Source: Kryptolebias marmoratus (Eukaryota > Chordata > Actinopteri > Cyprinodontiformes > Rivulidae). Taken from it: a stretch of DNA of 64,000 nt. The position numbers were made by a program, and so were the translations under genes. Shown piece after piece: positions 25,617-39,339 of this stretch. How positions within the stretch are numbered: position 1 is the stretch's first letter; the number at the start of each line of letters is the position of its first letter. The stretch spans positions 17,696,977 to 17,760,976 of the forward strand of contig NC_051440.1 in the NCBI RefSeq assembly GCF_001649575.2. Reading direction: 5' to 3'. The notes beneath the pieces were generated by a model that did no database searches, was not told the DNA's origin, and was given only the letters and a program-made list of their open reading frames with translations.

Positions 25617-28323
25617 CTGAAAGGTAGTTCACATTAAGGTGTGTGAGTCTAGATTCTGGTTTCGGCCTCTGTGAAGGCTTTCTGACAGCAGATGTGTGGT
25701 ACCGGCTGCATACAAATCAAAGACGTGACATGATGTTCTTTAATTGCCTGCAACAGAGCTGTTAAACTCCAGATGTTTGACAAGGCCCCTTAAACATTAC
25801 ACTACTCGTGTTATTATGCAGTCACACCACATCACAACACGTGGACACAAAAACTGCACTGTGTGTGTTGCGTGTGTGTTTGAGAGAGAGAGGGGAGATC
25901 AGCTCCGAACCAGTGCAACACATTCTACATATTAATCCAGTCATTAGAAAACAACCAATCAAAGTGTCACCTGGTTTCCTTGTTGTGATTTTACAAGCTC
26001 GCTGCCTCTTGTTTACTGTCGCCTTCCGCAACATCCTTGCTTGGCTAAATTACAACATCTGCAGGCTTTTCATTTCATGTGCTGCAACTTCATAACTACT
26101 TTAGCAAGTAGAGGTTGATAAATCAATTGCCTGAGCACCAACAGAGGGGTTTTTTCCCCCCTGACGATTTGCTTTCACAATATCTTGAACTTGTTTCTAG
26201 TTACATTTAAATGAGACTTTGCAGTCAGTGTAACAGATATTTTGGTGGCAATCCTTTTACAGTGCACATAAAAGTACAATGCCAGTGCTTCAGCTTAGAT
26301 CTATTAGAGGTAATTTCATTAAGGCTATTATCCATCTTTGTTTGACCAAATTCGATGCAGTACAGACTAAAGCAAACTGGTATTTGGTCACAGTAATTCC
26401 ACAGTAAGCCCCCGTGGTGAAAGCTGATAACATGTCCAACCATTACTCGAATGTCCACCTTACCCATTCCTGTCCCTCACAGGTCAATGATTTACCAGAG
26501 GACAAGGAGCTTAGGGAATACAATATGCTTCTAGGTCAGGGGTCACACACTGCCTGTGAGGGGAAGCTAAGTGAATAAACGGGAAATCGGCAGAAACTGT
26601 AAATAACACAAACAAAAAAAAGGAGCAACATCAGTGGATGCAATATAAGTCTGGAATGAGGTGGACAGAATGGAAGATGTAATGTGAGATATTGTCTAAA
26701 ATTCCTCTTTCTTCCTCTTCTTCTAGTCTGCGTTAGTGTAACTAACTCGCTCTGGTCCTGCTTAAGCTCCCTTTGAAGGAGTTAAAGCCACTGCTGATTG
26801 TAGAGTGAGGAGGGAAGGTGAGGATATGTGTTAGGATGGAAGAAAAGGAGAAAGCAAGCTGTGGCACAAAGACTGAGGCAATTTGTACAATTTATTGAGA
26901 TTTTACTGGCTCTAATAGAACCTATACCTGACAGGGCACTACCAGAAATTGTCTTGTGCAAGTCTTCAATCAAATAAATGTTTACAGTACACTTTTTCTA
27001 CACTTAAATCTAAATTTATTTATTTATTTGTTTTATTACTGCATGCACAATGAGTCTGAGCCCAAGTGAATCTGAGTGTCCAACTGCCACTCTTAATCTT
27101 TCATGTATGGTATTTTGTGTAACATAGCTCATACGAGGGCTCCTGTAATGATGGTGCAGCTTGATTTGCTAGAATGACTCTGTGTATGCTCCCTTATTCT
27201 CAGGTCACTCTCCAGAGCTCCAATCAATCACTGCTTGGCCGTCTGACTGACTGAAGCCAGAATCAATGCTGCACACAGACAGAGACTGACTCTGAAACAC
27301 ATGGCGCAGGGCTTTGAGCTCACAGATCACTGCAAGACACTGTGCCATACAGTATGAAAAACACAAGCCTGTAGAGCGGAGTTGCTTAACAAAAAAAAAA
27401 AGACAGATTTAAAGAACAATAGATGAGGGGAAAACGAAGAGAGAAAGAGGCTGAGTCAGGGGGTCAGACAGAAAAGAGCAGATACTTGATCAAAGTAAAT
27501 TTTAGCTGATAAGTCCATCCATCATGCTGATGATACGTTTGATTCGTAGTGACAGCGTGTTGAAGGAAATGAGTTTCAGTGAGTGAGGCTGTCATGTTTG
27601 ACAATACACAGTAAGTCTTATCTGTCAATTCTGTCCTTAAAACTAGCCAGTGTGGTGCTTATAACAGCAAGTTGAAGGGCTGGAAACCAGACAGGGTAGT
27701 TTTGAAACAAATACTGCTTAAAATCTACCGATGTGATGTTAGTATGGCCAAACTGTGAAAGACTGCAATGTAATGTTTTACATTCAGCAATGTCTGATTC
27801 CCATTCTGCAGCCTATGTACAGAATTTGTACTGTATGTACAATCAGAGGACAGAATTGAGGGTTACATGAACAAACCTCCTCTGTCATGATTCACAGGTG
27901 TGATAAAATGCTTTTACTTTTTTCCAACATGTTCTCTCTTAATGTTTTGTGTCATATGTCAACAACACAAAGGTTCTGTCATTTGTTTTTGGCTCTGCAA
28001 AAAATTTGGTGAAACTGTCCAAATGTGTGTGTGAAAAATCTAACAATAAAGAGTGTGAAAAATGTTTTACATCTGCAGATGTTTGTGTATAAGGCAGTTC
28101 CATAGAACATTTTTAAATTCATTAATTAAGGACAATAATTTAGAAAAATTATAGACACACCTTTTAAAAATTACTTAGGATGATAAGCTGTCAGTCTAAA
28201 AAAAATCTTCAATATAATTAGCTCTTTTGTCTGGTAAACCCTTGTTTTATGAGTTTTTTCTTAAAACCGTTTAGATACACAGATGCAAAACAAAGCATCC
28301 TCTCTGTAGTTACTCGGGCTTAC
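25617..28323 (-). other. WWOX intron 7
   Basis: A 2707-nt intron between exons 7 and 8 with no recognisable gene or mobile element. It is AT-rich with an A-run near 27390-27401 and a duplicated ATTT run near 27015-27030. The donor is GTAAGC at 28323 and the acceptor is TTTCAG at 25617-25622. I see nothing else specific in it. Confidence 0.9.
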
Positions 28324-28509
28324 CTGTGGGACTCTGAGGATACAACCACGACCCGAGCAGGAGCTGAACGACGCAGGACGTCCTGCAGGCTCTGCACGAG
28401 GAGGAAGTGACCAAGGTGGCAGACCTGGAAGGTGGACTCTAGGCCATCTTCAGTCAGGGTCCAGGGCTGAGTGCACACTGCTGCATTACACACTAGAATG
28501 TGCAGGGGT
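28324..28509 (-). CDS. WWOX: WWOX exon 7 (residues 202-264 part), SDR core with NAA and VVSSES motifs
   Basis: The exon is 186 nt. Its acceptor is TTGCTGTAG after a good pyrimidine tract, and its donor is GTAAGC. The translation runs [11 protein letters not shown] ... [19 protein letters not shown] ... [11 protein letters not shown]. The CNAA motif is the SDR 'NNAG' equivalent that stabilises the central sheet. VSSES carries the catalytic or substrate-binding Ser (human 260). In human the VNHLGHF motif supplies the tetrad Asn (232). Here that codon is TGC (Cys), giving VCHLGHF. The frame is open throughout and joins exon 8 through a split Arg codon (AG/G). Confidence 0.96.
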
Positions 28510-28807
28510 CTACAGCAAGAAAAGACACAAAATACAGAAAATGGATAATTATATAGTGAAAATAATCACACTGTAAAAACATAGATATATTTTTACCCTA
28601 ATATGATGCAGAACAGACAGCAAGAAGAGAAAACAGAAAGGTAGATTTTAGAGGCCTATAGAGACAGAGCATCAGTAATGCTGATATAATACTGAGGTTT
28701 ATATTAAAACTCCCTTTGGTGCACAAGTACCACAGATACTAAATACAGCTGGCAAGAATCCAAGAACAGCAACACGATGGAAACCAATCTCAAATCATTT
28801 AAACACA

Positions 28808-28871
28808 CTGGTGGTGGAAGTAATGGGTGATGATACTGTGTAAGTACTCTAAGTAACCAAATCCACCACTA
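28808..28871. repeat. Short inverted repeat, possible MITE remnant
   Basis: The left end CTGGTGGTGGA is matched by the reverse complement of the right end (CTAGTGGTGGA), and the inner bases are partly complementary around AGTACT. The 64-bp unit resembles the 'GTGGTGGAAAGTAAC'-type ends of common fish inverted-repeat elements. It is too short and diverged for a family name. Confidence 0.4.
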
Positions 28872-30544
28872 GAGAAGGCCAAACAAATCAAGTAAAATGC
28901 TCTCACAAGTCTTGATGTTTAAAACACTTGACTGAGAGGCCTATAAAATTGGTTTTAATAGGTCCTCACACGCGTTGGCTTTCCATTGAGCGCAAGAGTA
29001 GATCTACCTTCTCACATGGCACAGGAAAGGAGATTGCAGGATTGGTCAAGGGAGTGAGAGATCCTTGTCGGTGACAGTGACGCTCCAATGAGCTCAAAAG
29101 CACAGTAACACAGGCGAACAATCCAAACACACCCCACCAATTTTTAATTTCTTCCATTAGAATTAATTATGAGGCCGAAGGCAATTTGTGTACCCTGTGT
29201 TTAAGACTGCCTACTGGATTAATTAAAAACTGGATGCTGGAAAATTAATGTGTGAATTGTTATGCCTTTCTATAATGAGCCATCCCATGCTATTACATAG
29301 TACTGTACTGTACGATCACCTTCAGGCCTCTGAACACACTAGGTTCATTAAAGAGCACAAACCTAGGCGTGAGTCAACTTAAAGAATGCCAACCTCAGCA
29401 CATAATCAACACACCAGCACTGGGGTATTTAAATTTTCATCCAAAATACAAGAAGTTGAAGAAGTCTAACTTAATGGTTTTGAGGGAAAACACACATGTA
29501 AACCGATAAAACAGTATAGAAAAGTTAAAAGTTGCTGTGATTCCATATTCTGCTGCAAAATTCTTTGATTAAAAGACAGCAAATTACATCGGCTGTTCCT
29601 GGCCCACAGTTCTGTTATCTAATAGACTGTGAAGTACCGTATCATTGTGCTACACAAGGAAAAACTCTTGGCTCAGTCCTCAGTGTGCTCACTGGGGGTT
29701 TTACAATAACACCAAGGAATGAACTCCTGACCCAAGTTTTTAACCTTGCACTAAAGCTTTTACTCTAAACTAATCTTTATTCCAGTAACCCCTCTTAGGA
29801 ATTAAATGCTGTGACCTTTTTCCGTCAAGACAAAGGGGCAAATCCAGTACGTCACTCAAAGTAAATCACAAATTTATGATCAAAAAACTCGCAACTTTTC
29901 TCTGACTAGCAGAGAATTTCCCCCACACAATTCAGACGGGCCTCTGGTGAGTCTGCTTGTAATGTAAAAGGCCTGTTAATTCAACTGCCCACCAGTTAGT
30001 CCCTCTCTCATAAGCGCAGGTCTAATGAATGTCTTTAATAGGCCTATTGCTGCATACCAGAGTCCCTCTCTCCACATTAAGACCTCACACAACACTGTGA
30101 GCACTGTGCAATCTCAGCGCTGGTCAAACGAGGGTGTTAACTACCAAACAGGGAGACATCCGTTTATATATTTACTTTAAATAACCCCCATGGGTGTGAC
30201 CTCTGACCTCTATGATAATGTAGGCCAGCAGGAAGAGATTGCCTGTGTGAGCAGAGCTCAGACTAGTGGTCATTAACACAGCACTTTATTGGAAAGAGGG
30301 AAACTGGAAACACACATCCAGTGTGGAAATGTGAACACCACTCATTCTGACCCATATTTAAATCTATGTACCAGAAGTAAATGATTGTAAAGTTTTAAAA
30401 TAATAAACAGAAAGTGATCGTACCACAAACGGCAAATTATATGATAAGGTTTGTTTTTATTTACACTAATATTGTGCTTTAAATGAGAGCAGAATAAAAA
30501 GCAGGGAAGGGAAAAAAAAAAAGGATCAACGGTGAGAACAAATT

Positions 30545-30740
30545 GCACGTGTTAATTACGAACCGTTCAGTAGAAATTGTATTAGGGCTTTCTGTCAGCG
30601 GCGTCCTCCATCAATTACGTCCCAATGAAATCGCACTGCATTCAACAATATCAATATCCAGGTAATTTCATTTCAAAGGACAGGCAATTAAAGCAGAATC
30701 GGGGTCAATGGAACACAAAGCAGCGTGAAAGCCACTGACT
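30545..30740. promoter_or_regulatory. Candidate conserved non-coding element
   Basis: Unique sequence with GTGTTAATTACGAACC, CATCAATTACGTCCC, CCAATGAAATCG, GGTAATTTCATTTC and GGCAATTAAAGC. It has moderate GC and several intact CpG sites, no repeats and no open frame. It could be an enhancer inside intron 6. Conservation is untested. Confidence 0.35.
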
Positions 30741-30930
30741 AAAGCACTTAAAAGCAAGAGAGTGAGAAACGAGAGAACGAAAAGAAAAAGACTCTGATTA
30801 CATTTCACCTGTCAATGACACGCTGCAGGAGCATTATTGTGCGCGTGTGTTTACAAACCTGTGTGTGTGCATCTGTGCACACAGAGTTGTCTGAGCACGG
30901 CTGTGGACGTATGCACATACATGTGCCTGC

Positions 30931-30949
30931 CGTGTGTGTGTGTGTGTGT
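30931..30949. repeat. (TG)n microsatellite
   Basis: A short TG tract in intron 6, in a stretch (30838-30950) where TGTG and CACA words alternate and could pair. Confidence 0.85.
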
Positions 30950-32183
30950 TATGCCTGAAGACATACGTGCAGTAATAGAGTGGTGGTAGACTCAGACAGC
31001 TGCCCAGTGCCATTCACAGCTCAGAGCTCCCAGCCTCCACTCTGCTCTGTTCGCCTTCTGATGAGAATTAATGTACTCTGACGTCCCCTGGGAGTCCCCC
31101 CACTCCCCCCCCAAACAGCACGGCTAATGAAGAAATACAACCTTGCCAAAATACTGAGGTAAAGAGAGAGCGACACAGATGGAGACAACATGAGAGAGAG
31201 AGAGAGACAGAACAACTGCAGCAGATAAACAATTAGTAGAAAAGAAATAGGAGAGCAATTACAGGAACAGGAGAGTTAAAGGAATTGTGTAAGAGTTGAA
31301 GGAAAGTTTAAGAAACAGAGCAAAAGAAGCCACCATGAGGTTTGGCTGTGACCCAATACGTGTGCCCTGGATGGCCATACCCTGCCCCAGGGCTGCTACG
31401 GGCAATGACTGCCCTGCCTCTCCCCAAAGGGCTCCCTTGACACCAACACACACACACAAACACACACTTCGCTGCATGGAGACCTGCGGGGTGGATGACA
31501 GTATTCATGACCCCAAAATAGCAACTGAATGACCGACCATCGGACGCAAGACGCATCTTGTAAAAGCTGACCATAACAAAATAAGTGATAGACAGTGTTT
31601 GCCCAATGTCAAGCAAGTGGAAAAAAAAATACACACACTCACTCCTGAGGCCTCGTCCATATGGTGTCCATCAGTAGTATTTTTGTTATCCCTTCTTTAT
31701 GGCACAATAACAGTGATAAATACAGAGACTAGTCAATATTAGGAGACACTGTTAATGTCCTCAGGTTTAATACCAGATAATTAATGTCTTAAATTTTGTT
31801 TTACATTTTTTACTGTATAAAAACAGAGAAATAAAAAGCTAACAAAGGACAAATGGATGCTTAGTGTTTGTTCTGAACTAAATGGAAAGTGTCATATTCT
31901 GCTGATATACATTAGAGCCACAAAACACTGTCTAGATTTATTTAAAAGATTAGTGGCCAGAGATAAACAAAATTCATATGAACTCTCTAAAATACAATAA
32001 GACAGGAGGCAAAAAAATATGAATAAAACCCATATCACAAAGACTATGTGGTCTGCTGGAGTTCTGTAACTCTTCCTGAGTTTTTTTTTATTTTTTATTT
32101 TACAAACATCTGTAAAATTAAGGAAGCATTCAGAAAGTTTAAAACAGGCAGCTTGAAAAATCCACATTTAGATTATTACTCAC

Positions 32184-32272
32184 AGTTTTTTAGCCTTGAA
32201 AGACTCTGCAAACTCCCGAACACTCCGGAGAGAAGCCAGGTTGCACATCATGGCCTCTACTCTTGCTTTGTG
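32184..32272 (-). CDS. WWOX: WWOX exon 6 (residues 173-201 plus two bases of 202)
   Basis: The exon is 89 nt and starts in frame after a CAACAG acceptor preceded by a T-rich stretch; its donor is GTGAGT. The translation starts HKARVEAM and ends FAESFKAKK. It corresponds to human HKAKVEAMTLDLALLRSV..., the third beta strand and following helix of the Rossmann fold. The SDR 'D-L' pair that contacts the adenine ring reads N-L here (codon AAC, human position 183). The two residues before it, human T-L, read M-C. The last two bases (CT) join exon 7 to form a Leu codon. Exon 7 follows after a 3.7-kb intron. Confidence 0.95.
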
Positions 32273-35200
32273 CTGTTGAGACACAAAACACAAAACAACG
32301 ATCATCCCACAGAAAAAGAATAGCAACGAGAATCAAAAGCATTACAAACAGATTATACCAAAAGCAGTTTTTCATCATTTTTTTCCTTTAACATAAAACT
32401 ATAGGTATAGTCATTAAAAGGCCTAACATTTTAGTCTTAATCCGCTAAACAAACCAGCCAGAGAAGTACAACAGTATGTTTCAAATGTTTTATTTTTTTA
32501 ACAAAGTGACTCTTACTTTGGGTCTTCACAACGATAGCAGAAACAATACCTCCATTCCACCACAGAAGAGGTTTGATGTTAAAATATTTGTTTTAGCATC
32601 AGTTTTTCATCAAAGTTGGAACTTATCTGCGTATAATTTATGGACATAAACACAATATTGTGCTTCCCTGAATTTAAACTTTCCATTTGTTCCTCTAAGA
32701 CTAATAACTTTCCTGAGTTTGAATTTTACACACATTTAATGGATAAATATCCTTCATGGCAGAGAAGCTCTTCTTTTTGCAGCTTTAAAAGGGATGAAAC
32801 ATAATGCATATGTTAGGGTTTTTTAATCTACCTAATGACTCTCACTTTCATTATGACTCGTAGAAAAAAAAGCAGAAAAGAATGCTGATTCTAGATACAG
32901 TCCTGTCTGTCTGATGGTTTTTATAACCCTTTCACAACACAAAACAGCAGGTTTGTGTCTAAAAACTATTTTTCATAGTTTATTGTTGAATCTAATAAAT
33001 CTGGCAAAAAGTGAAAAAAACAGCCATCTAGCCAGAAACTTAAGCAGCAATGTAGTAAAAGTTTTTATTGGAGGTTTGGGTTTAAATCAAAACATTAAGA
33101 GTAAAATCCAATCTTGAAAACAAGTGTCCATCCAAAGAAGCAAGTCAGGTAAAGTTCTACAGGAAAAAAAAGCAATATTTAATTTTATGTAACAGAACAA
33201 TGAATGTGGAATGTAACTTCCTCCATATCCTCTTTTTCTCTACAACATTGAACTGAAACAAGCAGCGACTGCAGTGCAAATTACATTGTTTCTGAAAGGA
33301 CTACAAAGGCTGTATAGAACTCTATATGTCGTGCATGCATGCTTTCAGAGTGCATTTGTGTGTACGTGGGGCTCATCTTACACCATATGTTGGGAGACAG
33401 GGTGAGGATAGGGGAGGAGAAAAGAAAGATAAATGACTTAAGAAATGAATGCATAGCTGCATTTACACACTGGAGAAGACAAGCTAAATATTCATCATCC
33501 TCTTCATCCCGATAAAGCATTCTGCTGCAGGCCAGAGGCCTCAGAAGAGACACGCGAAGGCCTAGAGGGGTATGTCTCTTTAATAATGGCATATAACCAT
33601 GTTTGTCAAGAGCATCAACTTAGAGCCATCTTCTTTCCTTCTTCTCATCTCGTTTCATATTTATCAGCCCAAGCCTTTAACAAACAAGCTTGGTTCAATC
33701 TACCCGTTACATAGGAGCTCACAAGGGACCTTGGCATATGTTAGCACAAGAGCGTGCAGCATGAAGTGAGACGGAGCACGCTGAACTCAGGAAGCATCCC
33801 TCATGAATCGCTCTCTAGGTTCCACTCTCTCCTTTGTCCTGCTCGCTATCCCTGAGGAACGCTGTCAGCTCACATAACACCCGGAAGAGCGTTCAGCTCT
33901 CCACGCGCCACCGCCACCGCCGCCGCTTCTGCTGCTCCACTGTCAAGCCTTCCCCACCGATACGATACCTTGCACGTGGGCGTCATGTGGGGACGTGTTT
34001 CCTCAGCATGTGTGGCTCAGCAAAGCTAAGCATACATGACACTCACAGCAAGGACGTTCCACGGAGCAGCAAGCACAACGAAAACAACAAAGGGTTAAGA
34101 GCACCTCTTGATGGAAATGTGATTCTTCAGGCATTTTACAGACACCTTAACTGCCCCAGGGTGTATTTTTACATGCATACACAGGCACACACATGAACAC
34201 ACGTGCACACAACAAATTCAATGTTGTGACTCAAGGGTAAAACCATGCTATCACACCATTATCTATGCCTGAATTATTCTCTTGATGCCACTCTATACCA
34301 TTATACGGATGCTATTACAGAACATTAAAGGGCTGATTATAACTATTATAGATATGATTATAGGGTACCTGCTTATATGATCTGCACACAGCAGTAATCA
34401 CAGGTGAGAGGAGACAACTGTCTAATTTAATGACTTATATGTGCAATATGCGTTTATACTTCTAGTCACTTTCACACGGTTCACATATTCACAAGTGAAA
34501 AATGGCCATATGTAAAGAAAATAAAAAATATTTGGTCACCTAGTGTTGATACAAGTGCAAGAAGAAATGAAAAACCTTCATACGGTCTGTATGTGAATAA
34601 AAAAGCTTCTCAGTTCAGTTTTTAAAAATTAGGCAGTTGTTTCAAACAAGGTCAGGGAGGGCAGCAGTATAATAATTAACGGGTCACTATAAGGCCTCCT
34701 CAGTAGGATAGCTTTCCACGTGTGCATGACCAGCAGAGAAGATGAGAGCAGGTGTCAGCTTGACAAACACACATCCACTCCTTTAGAGACGAGGAGAAAA
34801 GGGGAAGGAGAGGTAGAGAAACAGGAGACCAGAGGGAGGCTAGAGGGAGGGTGTTAGAGGGGGGCGACTGGAGCAAATCCAGCAGGAAGAAGGTGAGCAG
34901 CCTGCTTCCCCGTCCGCCTACCCTCCCCCCTGCAGTTTGAAGTCTTGCGAAGAAAATAAAGTTTATTGCCTGGAAAGAAGAGGGGGGGAGCATGTAAAAA
35001 GCATTAAAGCTATGGAGGTGAACAATTAGACAGATGGCCAGGTTTTGGAAGGAGAAGAAGAAAAAAGGGGGTAGAGAAAGACGGGGAGATCGCATGGACA
35101 CAATCGTTCAGGGTTTTTATGAGAACCCTGACAGCTTCTCGTCTCTTCAAGGACGAAGGAAAAGTGAGAGACAGCAAAGCCTCTCTAGTTAACTCTGGAG

Positions 35201-38200
35201 CAATCGCTGAGTGTGCAACACCAGAGACCTCAGCTTGGAGTGACAGAGCTTACTGCCCCCAGCTACACTCAACCTATCGCTCGATCTGAAATCCAAAAGA
35301 ATTATGCATAAAACACAGTTAAATAAGCTTAGCAACATGAAAACTAGACATTGTGGCAAATGTTGTTATGATCAGGACAGAAATCGGATAGATGGGCTTC
35401 TGATCAACTCAAGCTGTCACCTCATCAACCCAAAAGAAGAGCTGCCCGTGAAACCTCCCTCTTTCACATGAAGGAAGACAGAAAAGATGCAGACAAATGG
35501 TTAACCTTTGCCTGCATGAGTGGAGGCATGTTGCCTCTTGGTGTTTTCCACGTGTGTTGGAGAATGACATGTGGTCCCTGCTGTGGAGAAAGATTGAGAA
35601 GGAGTGGAGGGTTGTGGGGGGTGGGGGGGTAGTGCTCTAATACAATTATAACCGGGGCCATCCAATCCAATAAAATGAAGAAGTATTAAAGCAGGGGAGC
35701 CCCATCCTGCTCAATAAGACACTGGACCACTCTCTTAACTCCTAAAATACACACATGTAGGCATACTCACACACGCGTCCACAGGTACACACACTTCGCT
35801 GACCCCTTTAATGGCACAGCAGCCACCCCTAATGGACGCAAGCAAGTGGAACCGCCAAATAATACACTGTCTTAATGCACTAGGCTCAATCTCATCCCCC
35901 ACTCCCTTTATCCTTCTCAGACTTCACTCTCACACTTTAACCCCTGTTTCCATCTTCCCTCACCTTGTGCTGCTCACCACCTCAGTGCCCCTTATAGATC
36001 ACCATGCAGGGGCAACACTTAAGAATCTGAAAGTACCTCTGTATGTACAAAACACTTACCCTCCAGACCCTGCTTAAACCTCAGTCATAAAGACAGGAAC
36101 AAAAAACAAACTTAGCATTTTTAAAGTGCAAAATGTCTTTATTCCCAGTGATTATGAGACTCCTAATATCAACATAAAGTTAGAGCAAAACAACATGGAC
36201 GTACCTCAAATGGCAGGTGAAGAGGAAAGGTGTTGTAATGGCAATGAAAGTGAATGAGCAGGGAAGAGACCATGTGAAAAGGGCACCTTATAAAAGCAAT
36301 TAGAGAAATGACTTTGAGCCCTTCTTCTTGCTCTGCAGATTAGAACGGGCCTCCGAGGGAGGAACGTAGAGAAACTCGGATCTGTGTGACCTTGTCTGCA
36401 ACACACCCCACTAAATTGGCCATCAGCTTTTAAGACTCATATCATAGATATATATATTTTTAGCAAAACAGAAAAAAAGAGAAAAGAAAGGAGGGGAGAA
36501 ACTGTGGAATGTGCAGGTCGTACATCATCCTGTCACAATTATGACATTTGTTCATAAATACCAACCAATCTCTTCTCCACCTGGCTAAGTCACATGCACT
36601 TGTGCTTATGCATGCGCCACACACCAACAAAGAAATATGGATACACACCACGTGCGGTGTGTATGCGCATCTGAGTCGCAAACTAAACAAACAGTCACAT
36701 CTGGCTGGGTGCCCCACGAAAGACCTGAGAACTGACCTCCACCCCGACACAGAGGCTGAAAACACTCTCATGCAAGCGAACACGCAAAAAACCGGACACG
36801 TTCTGCACATAACAGACACAAGCGCGCACAAACAAACAAATGCCCGCGCGCGTACACATTCCCTTACTCTCTAACGCGCAAACACACCGCAATTAATAGG
36901 GAGGCAGGTCTCTGGTGAGGAAGAGAAAGTGCCTGTTCAGCACATACAGGCAGAATATGCAATTTCCTCCAGTTAAGTCTGTATTAAATTGATTTCTTCT
37001 TTCTCTGACATGGACTGGGTTTTTCCCCCCTAATGAAAGCTGGATAATCTACAGGTTTTCCCTTTCCTGAAATCAAGTTACAAATCAAGCAATTGCTGGG
37101 GCAGATATGGGAAAGGTGAAGGAAGGACATGGGATGATTTTCCAGATGAGAAACATGAAGAATGAGACGCAGACGTGCTGATACTTTTAACACGGACATC
37201 ACAGACACACACAGGGAAGAAAAAAGGCCAGGTTACAGTTAAAGACTCACTGATATTTCTATTCCACAACAAACAAGGGGCAAGGTGTCCTCGTAAACAC
37301 AACAATAATAACTGTAACACACTTAATTAGTAAGCACTTCAGTTAGAGGCTACAGAAAATCTACCAATCTCGAGAAAAACATGAACCATTTCTCCTATTA
37401 TTTTCTTAGCAGTTATTTGCCTTTTAAATGTAAACACAAATGGTTTTAATTTACAGCATACTGACCATTGGCATTTATGCATTATTGAGTAAACAGAGTT
37501 TAATTGAAGCAAAGAAATTTATTATTTTTAATTTATTGTCCAGTGAGCTGTTCATGATTACTTAAGGTTTTTCTTTTCTTCTTTTGAGGTGTAAATGTTG
37601 CCTTAAATTGTCAAATAAGTTTAATAGGTGTAAAGTATGGATAGTTTGCTACATATCACTCTCCAACTGTCTCTTCCCCGCTATTTTGTTTGTTTGTTTA
37701 TTTTTTGAATATGTACAAAAGAAAAGAAGAAAAAATGTATAAAATAAATTACAGAGTGAAGCATAATGTCAAAACTTTTGTTCCACAGATTCAAGGGAGC
37801 AGATGGAAGCACAAGCTTATTAAAATTCACACTACCCTACCACCCACACAATTTAAACCAATAAAGACTTAAAACAATCCCTAATAATAATCTTTGTGAT
37901 GTAGCAAAACTTCAATGTCAAATACACCTCAACAAATAATTACATAAATTGTTTTACATAGATGGGTTTCTAAATCAAAATCTTGCATAAAGTGCATTAA
38001 ATTTAACAAGTTTAGTAAAAACTGGCAAGACTATCAAAAACAATACTGAAAATTAAACTTCAGGGTTTTCATAATTTTCTTATTTTGCTGGATGCAAAAC
38101 ATTTTGTTGTTGGTAAATTTCCAGAAAAATTCTACAAAAATATAAAACCTTCCATTACCTGAAAAACAATCATCATTGTGATGAGCATAAAAAGATTGGA

Positions 38201-39339
38201 GGAGGGAGTGTAAGAGGATATTTAGATTATCACATACTTAAGTTTGAGGTATTGTGTCCTGGTGTTTGTAAAACTGCAGAAAATGTCTTTACCTTTCAAA
38301 AGAGACGGGTCAGTGAAAGAGAAAAATAAAGACAGGAGGAGGAAGAGAGCTCAGGACAGACAGAGAGGCAGAGACAGAGATGGGAAATGAAAAGGACAGG
38401 GCGGTCATCATAATTGCAGAGTTTGCTTTTCGGATGCAGACAGACCAGGGCCATGGGGCCTGAGGCAGATATCAGGTTCCACACAAACACACACGTATAC
38501 ACAAACTTATACACGCACCGACACAAACTGGAACACAATCTACGGTCGAGCCAAACAGTGAGGGTTTTCTTTACGGCAAAAGACATCTTATATAATTCTG
38601 GCAAAAGAGTTTGATAAAATGTGCAGAAACGTGGTAACATCCAGCTTTCAAGACTAACATTTTTAAGGATCTCGTATCTCAGTTTTCGTATGTCTGCCAA
38701 TGTGCGTGAGTGTGTGTGTCTATTTCCGCCTCAACTTTTGCTTCTTTTACTTCTTCACCCAGAGCAGAGCCTGATCACATTTACATTAAAAAGAGATGGA
38801 GATTTAAATAATGTGTCTATGTTCTCAGAGAGACATCAAGAGATTTTCATCTTTCTCTCCCCTCTTCCTCTCCGTCTCTTCTTCTCCATTTCCTCACCCT
38901 CTCCTGCTCCTATCTCCCCCCCTCATCTCACCCACTCTATCTCTGCCAGATTCGCAGACAGTGCACATTTTCCTGCATGTCTTCAGTGTAACCGATACCC
39001 CCTAACAACCAGGATTTTAATGCGATCCATATTGCTCCCTAATATTTCAGATCTCCGAATAAGCACTGGCAATTACATATTTACACCCAACTTATTTTGC
39101 AATTCTGCACAGGGACTTTAGTGTCTGGCTGAACAGCACAAACAGACTTAGAGGCTGATTACACTGAGGTTAGATTACAACAAAGGAGAAAAAACTCCTG
39201 CTGGATCCCCTGCACTTATAGTGTGTGTGTATATATATACATGCAACTTTCTACTTAGGGGTGTCAGCAATAAAGCTCCACTCTCTCAAGTACAAAATAA
39301 TGTGTTCTTTTCAAGCGTGGCAGTAATGTGATTGCTTTA

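Larger units (their letters stand above)
28510..32183 (-). other. WWOX intron 6
   Basis: A 3674-nt intron between exons 6 and 7. It holds a short inverted repeat (28808-28871), a candidate regulatory block (30545-30740), a (TG)n tract (30931-30949) and a short (GA)n tract (31192-31207). The rest is ordinary AT-rich sequence with no gene seen. Confidence 0.9.

Noticed and set aside
38621..39121. 166-codon plus-strand open frame
   Set aside because: It runs through a pyrimidine-rich low-complexity stretch (about 38850-38945) with no recognisable protein.
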